In this document: positions 34,465 to 42,916 of the stretch, piece after piece
Numbering within the stretch: position 1 is the first letter of the stretch
How the letters are laid out: the number at the start of each line of letters is the position of its first letter
Source of the DNA: Desulfobacterales bacterium
Lineage (GTDB): Bacteria; Desulfobacterota; Desulfobacteria; Desulfobacterales; JAHDSC01
DNA length: 60,777 bases
Assembly: GCA_016931455.1 (NCBI GenBank)
Contig: JAFGES010000005.1
Coordinates: 1 to 60,777, forward strand
Reading direction: 5' to 3'
Notes under the pieces: generated by a model
The model's database searches: none
Seen by the model: the letters and a program-made list of their open reading frames with translations, nothing else
Told to the model about the DNA's origin: nothing
Translations under genes and position numbers: made by a program

Positions 34465-35802
34465 CTATAGGCTCAGCCTGCCCTGTTTCCATAGCGTTAC
34501 CGCGCTGTAGGTCCTGGCCCAGAAGTTGGCTTTTTCTACGGCCGGATATTTGAAAAAATCCTGAGTCCAGTGAAACGAGGGATTCTGATACAAATCGCGC
34601 AGAATATCGGCAATATGCCGGGGGTTCCACTCGGCTCGAATTAAAAAATCATAAATCAGGCCGATCATGTTTTTCGGTTGCAGTGCTTTTGGATTGGGAT
34701 GATAGAGGATATCCCTGGACCAGTCCGGAACCTTTGTCTCCCGCTTGGCATGTTCCAGGGCTTTGCCTGCGGGCATGTCTTCCTGCCCGTCAAAATCCTG
34801 ATGGAACCGGTACAGATCAGAGGCTTTGTATTCATGAATCAGGTCAATCAGGGCGTCATTGGAACAGGGAATGTGGCCGGAAAATTTTCGGGCGTGCTCC
34901 GAGGCGTTTTCCAGATTCCACATGGTGTTAAGAATCTTTTCCATATCGGTTTCTTCAATTGCGTGTGAGCCGTCAAAGCAAGTTCCGATCACATCTACCA
35001 GGGGGCCGTGGCCCTCGATGCCGTATTTTTCCAGGTTCTTTTTGTGAAGACTGAAGGGGCTTCGGATCGAACGCATGAACGGGGAACCCTCGTTCCATGA
35101 GTTGTCAAAATTGATGCTGCAATCCAGGGCATCTGAAATAAAGACGGGAAACATTCCCCGGGATTCGTTGTCCTTGAATGCCTCCATGGTAACCAGGGAA
35201 ATGTATTCGGCCAGTTTTCCCAGCCCGCTGAACGCACGGGCCGCGTGGTGTGAAACGCCGTTGCGGCGGCGGATATCGTGCGGATCCCGGTAATCACAGG
35301 CCCGGATCAGGTCCTGTTCAAGGTAGCCGATTTGAATCAGCTGGTCGGTTGCGCGCTGCCCCAGGAGGTTGTGAAACAGGATATGGCCTCCGGAGGGGGT
35401 ATAATCCAGCAGATAGGGAAGGCCCCGGGAACGAAAAAAATTTTCGAGAAAACGGATAACAGGGATCAGATGGGAAAAGAGAGCTTTCTGGCTTTCCGGA
35501 CTGGTATACAGCAGGTGGTTCTCGTCCTTTAGAAACAGTTCAAAATCTATCGGCATCAATACGCTTTGAGACTGTTTGCCGATGATGGGGAGATGCACCT
35601 GGAGGCCGCGGTCGACCGTCAGTGCCTCAAGACGCTCTACGGGCTCGGCCGTGGCCGGAAAGGCCGGATCTGCTCCGGTGGCGGTCAGTTCATTGCCGGT
35701 GGCGATCACATAATCACTGAACCGAAAACAGTGTTTCAGCCTGCCGGCAACGCTTTGATAATAATCATGAACGTTCATGGACCGGATTTGCCTTTCTGAC
35801 AT
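34465..35802 (-). CDS. Archaeo-eukaryotic primase-like protein (tentative)
   Basis: A 445-residue protein without a clear full-length relative that I recognise. Three stretches fit the primase-polymerase (AEP) pattern: an acidic strand LMPIDFELFLKDE (Asp86, Glu88), DYTPSGGHILFHNL (Ser137, His140; compare the S-G-x-H motif), and IRSPFSLHKKN (246-256), which strongly resembles the RxPxSLHxK motif of PriS-type primases. The C-terminal 170 residues are helical with no recognised domain. It is a single gene, by eye richer in G+C than the RiPP operon beside it, suggesting acquisition. A DNA-repair or element-borne polymerase is possible; a function is not assigned. Confidence 0.5.
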   Translation of the reverse strand: MSERQIRSMNVHDYYQSVAGRLKHCFRFSDYVIATGNELTATGADPAFPATAEPVERLEALTVDRGLQVHLPIIGKQSQSVLMPIDFELFLKDENHLLYTSPESQKALFSHLIPVIRFLENFFRSRGLPYLLDYTPSGGHILFHNLLGQRATDQLIQIGYLEQDLIRACDYRDPHDIRRRNGVSHHAARAFSGLGKLAEYISLVTMEAFKDNESRGMFPVFISDALDCSINFDNSWNEGSPFMRSIRSPFSLHKKNLEKYGIEGHGPLVDVIGTCFDGSHAIEETDMEKILNTMWNLENASEHARKFSGHIPCSNDALIDLIHEYKASDLYRFHQDFDGQEDMPAGKALEHAKRETKVPDWSRDILYHPNPKALQPKNMIGLIYDFLIRAEWNPRHIADILRDLYQNPSFHWTQDFFKYPAVEKANFWARTYSAVTLWKQGRLSL

Positions 35803-36022
35803 GGCTGTTTTACGAGACCAGCTCTTTCCGAGATTCCGCCGCCGGAATCCATCGTTTTATGATCTCCACTGATTAAAATTGTAAGAGCACCTTGTGATGC
35901 AGGAACTACACTACCTAATACCGGAGCTTCTAAATAAACATCTCCTGCTTTCTTGCAAAGTTCATGAAAAAATAAAGAAAGGGGGTGAATAAGTGCTTAC
36001 GACTAAGCCCGGGTAACTTAAC

Positions 36023-37147
36023 TTATTCAGGTGCTATAAGTCCGTAATGCCCCATCATTCGTTTAATTCTCACCTTAGTCGGTTCCGGTGGGAAAGTCAC
36101 AAACCGCCATATGAAGTCTTTACCAGTAGTGGCTAAGTCTTTGAATCTTGCAATTTCACCTTCGTTTTCAAACAAATAACCACCCAGTATTTCCTCACTT
36201 CCTTTTTTCGTTGGGTCAAAATAAACGAGTATGTGCTTGTTAAAATCATGCTTCTCATATTGGGTTAATATGCCTTTTATTTTCCCTCTCGCCGGATGCT
36301 GGTACAGGTGGTTGATATCACCGGCAGGATACAAGGTTGAGTAGAAACCAATGCTGTATGTGGTGACCTTATTGAGTGTCATGGTTAGGGCGACTTCTAA
36401 TAGTGCGTGGTGACGAGCGCTAACCAGTGTCGCCAGTGCAAGGAGTTGGTAAATTGGATCGTAGGGGATTTTACAACGCCTTGCAAAACGCTCAACGAAA
36501 AACAGAGAGTCGGCCGTGGTGCCTGAAATATCTGCACCCACAGGCAAGCCGAATGCATTGTCTATCTTCCGGACGGTCGACCAGCTCAATATCGAGCTCT
36601 TAGGCTCTACCCCCTTCCCTGCCTGCTTAAAGTCAATACCGTGCACATGGGCCTCTTCCTGCCAAAGTTTATGCCATTCCGGGATTTGCACTTGTTTTTT
36701 GCCGCGTACACGATAACGATCTGGGTCCCAGATCATATCTTTGCCTTGAAAATCCGTCATAGGAGCCGGGCGGTATGTCTTTTTGAGCGTGTCTATCTGC
36801 GCGCCGCTACCCCCAGTCTTTCCTAATTGCTCAACTACCATACCGTAAAGACGAATAATATCAGAACATTCTGCAGCTTTTAGGGATTGGTATTGATTGC
36901 CGATATGTGCTAAAGTACCCTTTGTTTGCCAAATGTTGAGCATCTTTTCTTCTTTGCAGGCATCAAGGATCACCATTTCCTTCATGTTATTCATATCGTC
37001 TAATGCCCTTTTGGCCATTTTCCTCAAAGGTACGATAAGAGTATCTTCTTTATCGAACGTAGCCACAAGTTCGATTGCGAGCATCTGCTCCAATTGGAAT
37101 CTTTGATTTTTCAGTGTTTGAATATCAATTCGCCTTAATTCTCTCAT
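36023..37147 (-). CDS. Hypothetical protein, 374 residues
   Basis: I do not recognise the family. The first 90 residues are helical and charged. The centre contains SWSTVRKIDNAFGLPVGADISGTTADSLFF followed by a small-residue-rich helical region (LLALATLVSARHHALLEVALTM). The C-terminal third reads as alternating strands and helices (TYSIGFYSTLYP, HILVYFDP, DFIWRFVTFPPEP). No signal peptide or membrane anchor is evident. It is isolated, bordered by 220 and 310 bases of noncoding DNA. Confidence 0.6.
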   Translation of the reverse strand: MRELRRIDIQTLKNQRFQLEQMLAIELVATFDKEDTLIVPLRKMAKRALDDMNNMKEMVILDACKEEKMLNIWQTKGTLAHIGNQYQSLKAAECSDIIRLYGMVVEQLGKTGGSGAQIDTLKKTYRPAPMTDFQGKDMIWDPDRYRVRGKKQVQIPEWHKLWQEEAHVHGIDFKQAGKGVEPKSSILSWSTVRKIDNAFGLPVGADISGTTADSLFFVERFARRCKIPYDPIYQLLALATLVSARHHALLEVALTMTLNKVTTYSIGFYSTLYPAGDINHLYQHPARGKIKGILTQYEKHDFNKHILVYFDPTKKGSEEILGGYLFENEGEIARFKDLATTGKDFIWRFVTFPPEPTKVRIKRMMGHYGLIAPE

Positions 37148-37381
37148 AACTTCCTCTCAGTAAAACAGTGCATTATATCAAAAATCTCATTCAAAAATGG
37201 GTAAAAAAAACTAAATAACAAGCCGTTAGGTACCAAATTCATACCTCCCTGCATATCTACTAGTTTTTACTTGAACTTGTAGTTTTATTTCCCCCACCAT
37301 AGTTAGGTCTGACTATAATATATGCAATTATCATACCATTTATATTTTTAGTCTGAAAAATAAAATCTTTCTTAAAAAAAC

Positions 37382-37410
37382 TTGACGGACACCATTTTGC
37401 GCTTTAAAAG
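37382..37410 (+). promoter_or_regulatory. Promoter of the tetR-acrAB-oprM operon
   Basis: TTGACG at 37382-37387 and TAAAAG at 37405-37410 are spaced by 17 bases. The -10 end touches the TetR operator palindrome. Upstream to 37148 the sequence is AT-rich without a gene. Confidence 0.5.
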
Positions 37411-37427
37411 GAATGAATGTTCATTCC
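37410..37427. promoter_or_regulatory. Operator palindrome for the TetR regulator
   Basis: GGAATGAA and TTCATTCC are perfect complements around a TG centre, the GAATG-N-CATTC type commonly bound by AcrR/TetR regulators of efflux operons. It overlaps the expected transcription start and lies 31 bases before the tetR start codon, so it should allow autorepression and repression of the pump genes. Confidence 0.7.
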
Positions 37428-37458
37428 GGTTTAATTCCGATTAAAGAGGCAGTTTACC

Positions 37459-38034
37459 ATGAAAAAACAGATAAAGCGGGAAGATATTATCTGCGCGGCA
37501 ATGGATCTGATCGCCGACCAGGGGTTTCACGGAGCACCCATGTCCATGATTGCCCAAAAAGCTGAAGTTGGCGTTGGCACCATATACCGTTATTTTGAGA
37601 ACCGGGATATGCTGATCGAGGCGATTTACAAGGAAAAAGAAAAAAGATTGCTGGCCTTTCTACTGGAAAATTATTCTTACGGCCAGCCGGTGCGGAAGTG
37701 CTTTTTTGATATCGGAACCAGGCTGGTGGACTATTTTATCCGGAATCCCATGGATTTTAAATATTCCGAGCAGTTTCACAATTCCCCCTATGGTGAAGCC
37801 CATCGTAGAAACCGGATTTTCGCATCCACCGGACAGCCGAATATTTTCATGGAATTGTATGAAAGAGGCGTGGCTCAGCAGGTGATCAAAACCCTGCCCC
37901 CGGTGATTTTTTTTAACCTGGCGTTTGCGCCGATTATTTGGTCGGTGCGGGATCACATTCTGGGTATGGTGCAACTGGATGACTCCCTTGCGCGGCTCAT
38001 TGTCGCGTCATGCTGGGACAGTGTAAAAATGTAA
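37459..38034 (+). CDS. TetR/AcrR-family repressor
   Basis: A 191-residue regulator. The N-terminal TetR helix-turn-helix is seen as IICAAMDLIADQGFHGAPMSMIAQKAEVGVGTIYRYF, with the recognition helix in VGVGTIYRYFENRD. The C-terminal ligand domain has the pattern of efflux regulators. It lies upstream of and in the same direction as the RND pump genes, with a palindromic operator in its own promoter, so it is the likely local repressor. Confidence 0.92.
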   Translation: MKKQIKREDIICAAMDLIADQGFHGAPMSMIAQKAEVGVGTIYRYFENRDMLIEAIYKEKEKRLLAFLLENYSYGQPVRKCFFDIGTRLVDYFIRNPMDFKYSEQFHNSPYGEAHRRNRIFASTGQPNIFMELYERGVAQQVIKTLPPVIFFNLAFAPIIWSVRDHILGMVQLDDSLARLIVASCWDSVKM

Positions 38035-38110
38035 TCAAATGAACCGGCATTCCTTTATGGAATGCTGTTATTATGGACATTACCGGGACAACTTGATAGA
38101 AAGGTGCCGC

Positions 38111-38452
38111 ATGAAGAAAAATTTAACAATTCGAATGATTCTCTTTATCATCTCCATCTGGGCAGCGCTTGCATTGACGGGGTGTGATGAGATTGGCAAA
38201 CTGATCAGTCCGGCAACGGGACCGAGACAAGGGTCTGAAGAAGCGGAGCAAGCGCCGGCAGTGTCGGTGGTGACGGTCAACACGCAGAAGGTTACGCTGA
38301 CCACCGAATTGCCGGGCCGAACCGCGCCCTTTCGCATTGCGGAAATCAGGCCTCAGATCAGCGGCCTGATACTAAAACGTCTGTTCACCGAAGGTTCCAA
38401 TGTCACGGCCGGACAGGTGCTTTATCTGATCGATCCGGCTCCCTTTCAGGCG
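38111..38452 (+). pseudogene. acrA-like periplasmic adaptor, 5' part (split by intron)
   Basis: This encodes the first 114 residues of an RND efflux adaptor: a lipoprotein signal with lipobox LALTGC, then SVVTVNTQKVTLTTELPGRTAPFRIAEIRPQISGLILKRLF and the barrel-sandwich start VTAGQVLYLIDPAPFQA. The frame then enters the group II intron and stops at 38461. The 3' part resumes at 44048 in the same phase: joining codon 38450-38452 to codon 44048-44050 gives PAPFQA-TLDNALAAL, which is the usual family sequence at this point. The interrupted gene therefore measures 411 residues. ATG 38111 was chosen by the signal peptide. Confidence 0.88.
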
Positions 38453-38523
38453 ATCGAGTAGGAGGAGCCCTTTCGGGCTCCGTCCTCTCACAGAACCGTG
38501 CGTACGGGTCCGTACACGGCTCC
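38453..38523 (-). ncRNA. Group II intron domains V and VI
   Basis: Domain V reads GAGCCGTGTACGG on one side and CCGTACGCACGGTTC on the other, with the catalytic-triad-type stem. Domain VI pairs GGAGCCC with GGGCTCC around a GAAA tetraloop and has an unpaired A seven bases from the 3' end that would be the branch point. Both are on the minus strand. Confidence 0.85.
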
Positions 38524-39384
38524 TCATGTCATCCTGATCCATTGCTTGAGCGAAAACCAATGGGGGTTGGCCATACTCTGATCTGATCTTATATACTGTC
38601 CCATTTGATTTATAAACCACGGCACCGAATATGCCTTGGCCATAGCGAATTTTCCTGAAATCGCCCAGCGGCCATCGTTGTTATAAACGGTATTAGCCGC
38701 ATACGAACGACTCAGTCCACGCTTTATCAGCTTGCTGAATAAATGACGTCTTCTCTTTTGTTGCCCAATGATCCGTGACCTCAGTCTCCTTCGCACATGG
38801 GCTTCCAATTTTAACAGCTGGCCGGGGTATTGGGTCATAAGGTAATACTGTGACCATCCCATATACCATGTATTGATCTTTCTTAGGGTTTCTTCCAGCG
38901 TTATATGCGTCCCCCGCGGTGTCAATTCCTTCACTTTTGCCATTGCCCGGCTCATCGATACCACCGATATGGCAATCGTTCCTGCAATGATGGTAATACC
39001 CAAAAATTTAACATACTTGGATAAAGCCACCTTGCTCTTTTCTTGGTTCACCACGAGTTTTAACTTCGTGCTGATAAACTTACTGATGCTGTTCATTACT
39101 CGTTGGGCTGCCTTCGGGCTGCTTACGAATATGTTACAGTCATCGGCAAAACGGCAAAATTCAAGTCCCCTTTTCTCCAGTTCCTTGTCAAGCTCGTCAA
39201 GCACCACGTTACTCAGTAGCGGACTTAACGGCCCACCTTGGACGGTTCCTTCATCTGTGGGACTGTAGAGGCCATCTTTCATCACCCCGCTTCGCAGCGT
39301 CATTCCGATAATACGCAAGATGCGTTTATCGTTGATATGCTGTGATAGCCGGAAGATTAGGCGGTCGTGGTGAATTCGATCAAA
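38524..39384 (-). pseudogene. Group II intron reverse transcriptase/maturase, C-terminal part
   Basis: This carries the end of the reverse transcriptase palm and the maturase domain. From the junction the frame reads FDRIHHDRLIFRLSQHIN, then GTVQGGPLSPLLSNVVLDELD, the active-site motif FCRFADDCNIF, and a thumb/X domain (GWSQYYLMTQYPGQL, RRLRSRIIGQQKRR). No HNH endonuclease domain follows. The N-terminal part lies 3.5 kb away at 42917-43380; the two were one gene before the serine-recombinase element inserted. Confidence 0.9.
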
Positions 39385-39386
39385 GG

Positions 39387-39911
39387 AAAATACGACACAC
39401 TACCCACCTCGATGGTTATCCCCAAAAAGTAAAAATTACTCGAAATCATCACCCATTATACGGAAGGAGTTTAGGAATTATTGGCTGGCACCACAAAGAT
39501 GAGATTTTATATTTGACGCTGATCTTACCAGATGGTAGCCGGTCTTTCATTCCCGCCTCTTGGACAAACATTAATGAAATTTGTCCTCAAAAATTCACAC
39601 AAACAGATGGTCGTATTCAAAGCGATCTCATTGCAACTGCATCAAATCTACTAAACCTTAGAAAGAAAATAGATGCGATTTTTGATAAACTCCCTTTTTT
39701 AGAAATAAACAGAAAAAATATTTCAAGAAAGGAAAATCATGCTGGCAAAGCAACTGAGCCTTTGGCCGACCCAAGAAGAAGCGTCTGTCGTACCAATAAT
39801 TTGGGAAAACCTCGAAAAACAACAACAAGATCGAATCATAACCTCTCTTGCAAAGCTGATCAACAAAATTGTTTGCCCACAACAGTCACCCCAATCAAGA
39901 GAGGTCAATAA
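39387..39911 (+). CDS. DUF5372-like protein of the serine-recombinase element
   Basis: The frame encodes VKITRNHHPLYGRSLGII, LYLTLILPDGSRSFIPASWTNI, which matches the DUF5372 pattern (thI-HPlyG, a beta-rich core, a PxxWT motif). Such small proteins accompany this group of recombinases. No ATG is present at the 5' end; the frame stays open from the element boundary, so the true start (possibly non-standard near 39430) is undecided. The last 50 codons overlap the next gene and look non-native, so the functional product may be about 110 residues. Confidence 0.5.
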   Translation, partial: KIRHTTHLDGYPQKVKITRNHHPLYGRSLGIIGWHHKDEILYLTLILPDGSRSFIPASWTNINEICPQKFTQTDGRIQSDLIATASNLLNLRKKIDAIFDKLPFLEINRKNISRKENHAGKATEPLADPRRSVCRTNNLGKPRKTTTRSNHNLSCKADQQNCLPTTVTPIKRGQ

Positions 39912-39921
39912 TGAGCGATAA
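39739..39921 (+). CDS. Small conserved partner of the serine recombinase
   Basis: A 60-residue protein beginning MLAKQLSLWPTQEEASVVPI and continuing with a helix containing LEKQQQDRIITSLAKLINKIV. Short proteins of the form WxxLPxxxRxxxxxxLAxLI are regularly encoded immediately before recombinases of this kind. An AAGGAAAATC site precedes the ATG and its end overlaps the recombinase start by 11 bases, so it should be co-translated. Its role in the recombination reaction is unknown. Confidence 0.6.
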   Translation: MLAKQLSLWPTQEEASVVPIIWENLEKQQQDRIITSLAKLINKIVCPQQSPQSREVNNER

Positions 39922-42112
39922 TCAAAAAATTAAATCTTCCCATTTTCAACGAGAAGCCTATGTATATATTCGGCAATCAACTGCAGCTCAAGTTGAATAC
40001 AATCGGGAATCTACCGATAGGCAATATAAGTTAAAGGATCGGGCTGTAAGTTTAGGGTGGCCTAAAAATAAAGTTAAAATTATTGATGAAGACCTGGCGC
40101 AATCAGGAACTGACAGTTCAAAGCGTAACGGTTTTACAAAAATGGCATCCGATGTTGCCCTCGGAAAGGTGGGTTTGATTCTTTCCATTGAAGTATCAAG
40201 GGTCGCCCGCAATAACTCCGACTGGTATCGCCTGCTTGATTTGTGCAGTGTCACCGATACTCTGATCGGCGATGCCGATGGACTATATCATCCAGGTCTT
40301 TTTAATGATCGGCTTTTATTGGGTATGAAGGGAACAATGGCCGAAGCTGAGTTACATGTAATCCGCGCCAGACTCGAAGGTGGTATTCGGAACAAGGCTG
40401 CCAGGGGAGAGTTACGCCGCGGATTGCCTGTAGGTTATATTTGGGGACAGCAGGACGGTGAAGTCCTAAAACATCCGGATCAAGCTGTAACAGGTGCCAT
40501 AAATACTGTTTTTGAAAAATTTATCCAGTTAGGGTCAGCTCGGCAGGTCTGGCTCTGGTTTCAATCCAAAAAACTCCTTTTCCCCCTACAATCCAGCACA
40601 TTATCTGAAATTAAATGGATTGCAGCTTCTTATCACGCCATCCACTCAGTTTTAACCAATCCGACCTATGCAGGCGCTTACTCTTATGGTAAAACACGAC
40701 AAGAATGTTTTTTGGATGAAAATGGGCAAGTAAAAAAACGAGTTAAACGCCTGCCTCAATCCAAATGGGCCGTATTTATCCATGACCACCATGAAGGCTT
40801 TATAAATTGGGAGACCTACGAGATGATTCAAGATCGAATTTCAAAAAATACTCGACCAGTTTCCCACAAGGACTCCGGAGCTATCCGGGAAGGAGCAGCG
40901 CTGCTGCAAGGCATAGCTACCTGTGGCCGATGTGGGCGGCGCCTCAGAGTTTACTATCAAGGTAAAAATTCTACACCGGGTTACTACTGCGCAGCCAGTA
41001 ATATTGTTAAGGGTAGAGCGGAATATTGCATGCGCATTGGAGGTCGAAAAATTGACGAAGCAGTATCTGAAGCTTTTCTTGATGCAATCACACCAGCGGC
41101 AATTGAGGCCGCTGTGCTTGCTGAAAACAATATTGAAGCTGAACATGACGCGGGTCTTAAACAGTGGCGTCTTCAGATTGAACGGCTTCAATATGAGGCT
41201 GATCGGGCAGAACGTCGCTTTCGTTCTGTAGAACCTGAAAATCGGCTTGTGGCTCGAACCCTTGAAAACCAGTGGGAATCGTGCCTCAATAAACTCCAGG
41301 AAGCAAAAAATGAATTTAATCGTCGCAAGAGCCAACGTCCAGGATGTTTAAATTCTGAGCAGCGCGCTCACATTGGAACTTTAAGCAAAGATATTAAGCT
41401 GGTTTGGCAAGCACCGACAACCACTGCACGCGACAAAAAAGAACTGCTCCAAACTCTGTTGCAAGAAGTAAATATAAAAGTGGATCGCACCTCCAAAAAA
41501 GTCCATTTAATAATTCGTTGGCAAACAGAGGCCGTATCCGAAATTAACATTGATTTACTCAACCGTTCTGTCCCTGCTATCCGTACAAAACAAGAAACCA
41601 TTGATCTTGTAGGTAGACTCGCTGTTCATTATTCAGATGCTGTAATTGCCGGAATTCTGAATCGTCAGGGGAGACGAACGGCACGTGGGCATCGTTTTAC
41701 TGCCAATAGAGTTGGAAACTTACGGCGTCATTGGAAAATTCCAAAATTTGATGGTTCCTCAATTCAATCAGACTGTGGGGAATTGGTAACTATCAAAAAA
41801 GCTGCTGACATTCTTGGTATCGCACAATCTACGGTTCATCGTTGGCTTGCTGATGGATTTATCGCAGGTGAACAGATTACACCTGGAGCACCATGGCAAA
41901 TCAGAATGACAGATGAAATTCGATCACGTTTTAAAGAAAAAGCTCCTAGTGGTTATGTGACAATGAAAGAAGCAAAGAGCATTCTAGGCGTCTCGCGTCA
42001 AACGGTGATGCAATATATAAAGACGGGAAAGTTATCAGCCGTTCATGTATCTCGCGGTAAACAAAAAGGATTGTATATTAAAGTACAAAATAACCAACTT
42101 GAACTTTTTTAA
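39911..42112 (+). CDS. Large serine recombinase (integrase/transposase)
   Basis: A 733-residue site-specific recombinase. The N-terminal resolvase domain (about 10-160) has the catalytic Ser in AYVYIRQSTAAQ and Arg residues in SIEVSRVARN and an EAELHVIRARLEGG helix. A recombinase domain follows (about 175-290, with RGLPVGYIW), then a zinc ribbon CGRCGRRLRVYYQG with paired cysteines further on, a long coiled coil, and two C-terminal MerR/excisionase-like helix-turn-helix repeats (VTIKKAADILGIAQSTVHRWL and VTMKEAKSILGVSRQTVMQYI). ATG 39911 has an AGAGG site; it appears intact and should move the element. Confidence 0.92.
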   Translation: MSDNQKIKSSHFQREAYVYIRQSTAAQVEYNRESTDRQYKLKDRAVSLGWPKNKVKIIDEDLAQSGTDSSKRNGFTKMASDVALGKVGLILSIEVSRVARNNSDWYRLLDLCSVTDTLIGDADGLYHPGLFNDRLLLGMKGTMAEAELHVIRARLEGGIRNKAARGELRRGLPVGYIWGQQDGEVLKHPDQAVTGAINTVFEKFIQLGSARQVWLWFQSKKLLFPLQSSTLSEIKWIAASYHAIHSVLTNPTYAGAYSYGKTRQECFLDENGQVKKRVKRLPQSKWAVFIHDHHEGFINWETYEMIQDRISKNTRPVSHKDSGAIREGAALLQGIATCGRCGRRLRVYYQGKNSTPGYYCAASNIVKGRAEYCMRIGGRKIDEAVSEAFLDAITPAAIEAAVLAENNIEAEHDAGLKQWRLQIERLQYEADRAERRFRSVEPENRLVARTLENQWESCLNKLQEAKNEFNRRKSQRPGCLNSEQRAHIGTLSKDIKLVWQAPTTTARDKKELLQTLLQEVNIKVDRTSKKVHLIIRWQTEAVSEINIDLLNRSVPAIRTKQETIDLVGRLAVHYSDAVIAGILNRQGRRTARGHRFTANRVGNLRRHWKIPKFDGSSIQSDCGELVTIKKAADILGIAQSTVHRWLADGFIAGEQITPGAPWQIRMTDEIRSRFKEKAPSGYVTMKEAKSILGVSRQTVMQYIKTGKLSAVHVSRGKQKGLYIKVQNNQLELF

Positions 42113-42282
42113 ACCTTCAATGAAACACAAGTACCTGCCCTTGTTAGTAAATGTTAGTTTGTTCTATCGAATTGGGGGTTGGTCATAACTTCGTACACAA
42201 AGCACATAATTTCTCAACGGAAAAAAAGAGGTTTAAAAATACACAAAAAATGTTCATTAGTAAAGAAACTCAACTGTGATGT

Positions 42283-42561
42283 ATTAAAATCAAAGAAAGG
42301 ATAAAAACAATAAACGAAACAACAGAAAGAGAAAAAATTTTAAATCGGACATTACCCGGCAGAATTGCTGCTAAAAAAATGGGGAAACTTGGAGGGCGGC
42401 CCAAAAAATTGGATATAAAGAAAGTAGAATTACTTAAAAAATTATATAATGATCCAAATAACAAGGTTGAAGATATTTGCAAACAATTAAAAATATCGAA
42501 ACCTAGTTTTTATAGTTACCTGCATGGCAAACATAAAATGGATGAAAATAATTTAAAATAG
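42283..42561 (+). pseudogene. C-terminal fragment of a small serine resolvase
   Basis: The frame reads RTLPGRIAAKKMGKLGGRPK, then LLKKLYNDPNNKVEDICKQL and ISKPSFYSYL, which is the hinge helix plus HTH_7 DNA-binding domain of Tn3/Hin-type resolvases. The catalytic domain is missing; an in-frame stop lies at 42277 and no start precedes the similarity. An ATG at 42379 could still produce a 60-residue DNA-binding peptide. The spacer 42562-42916 behind it shows no gene. Confidence 0.55.
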
Positions 42562-42916
42562 AAATGAAAGTTGATGTGTATACTAAAAATCGAAACTATA
42601 AACGATATTAAGTATATAAAAAAACAATATATTATAAACTGAAAAAGTTTTTTTATCTTTGGAAGATCCGTTTTATTGGAAAAATATGGATTACCCGGCA
42701 AGGCCCCATAAACGTGCAAAAATGGTAACGTAAATCATAATGTAGGAAGTTATGACTAAGCCCTAGAATTGTTTTGCAACGTGTAAAGTTAGAATATTCA
42801 GCTATGCATCATGACAACGGTTTCATAAAAATAGATATACATATCAAGATATTGGACAAATAATACAGATTTTATTTAACTATTCATGAAAGGGAGGGCA
42901 ATATGGCGAGGGATCC

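Larger units (their letters stand above)
39383..42916 (+). mobile_element. Large-serine-recombinase element inside the intron reverse transcriptase gene
   Basis: A 3.5-kb element carries a DUF5372-like frame, a small conserved partner, a large serine recombinase and a resolvase-like relic, all on the plus strand. The left junction reads GATCAAA|GG at 39384 and the right one CC|AAAAATTTCG at 42917. The broken reverse transcriptase needs six A at this point (codons for Phe-Phe-Asp on the minus strand); three at the left plus five at the right minus a shared two give six, so the crossover core is AA, the two-base overlap expected for a large serine integrase. No long target duplication is present. 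Confidence 0.78.

Noticed and set aside
34296-34553. 85-codon plus-strand frame between the RiPP operon and the primase-like gene
   Set aside because: It runs into the antisense of the primase-like gene and its composition changes at that point; no support as a gene.
35990-42765. Shared GACTAAGCCC words near 35998, 42751 and (variant) 31600
   Set aside because: Only ten to twelve bases are shared, in differing contexts, with no element ends at these places; treated as chance.
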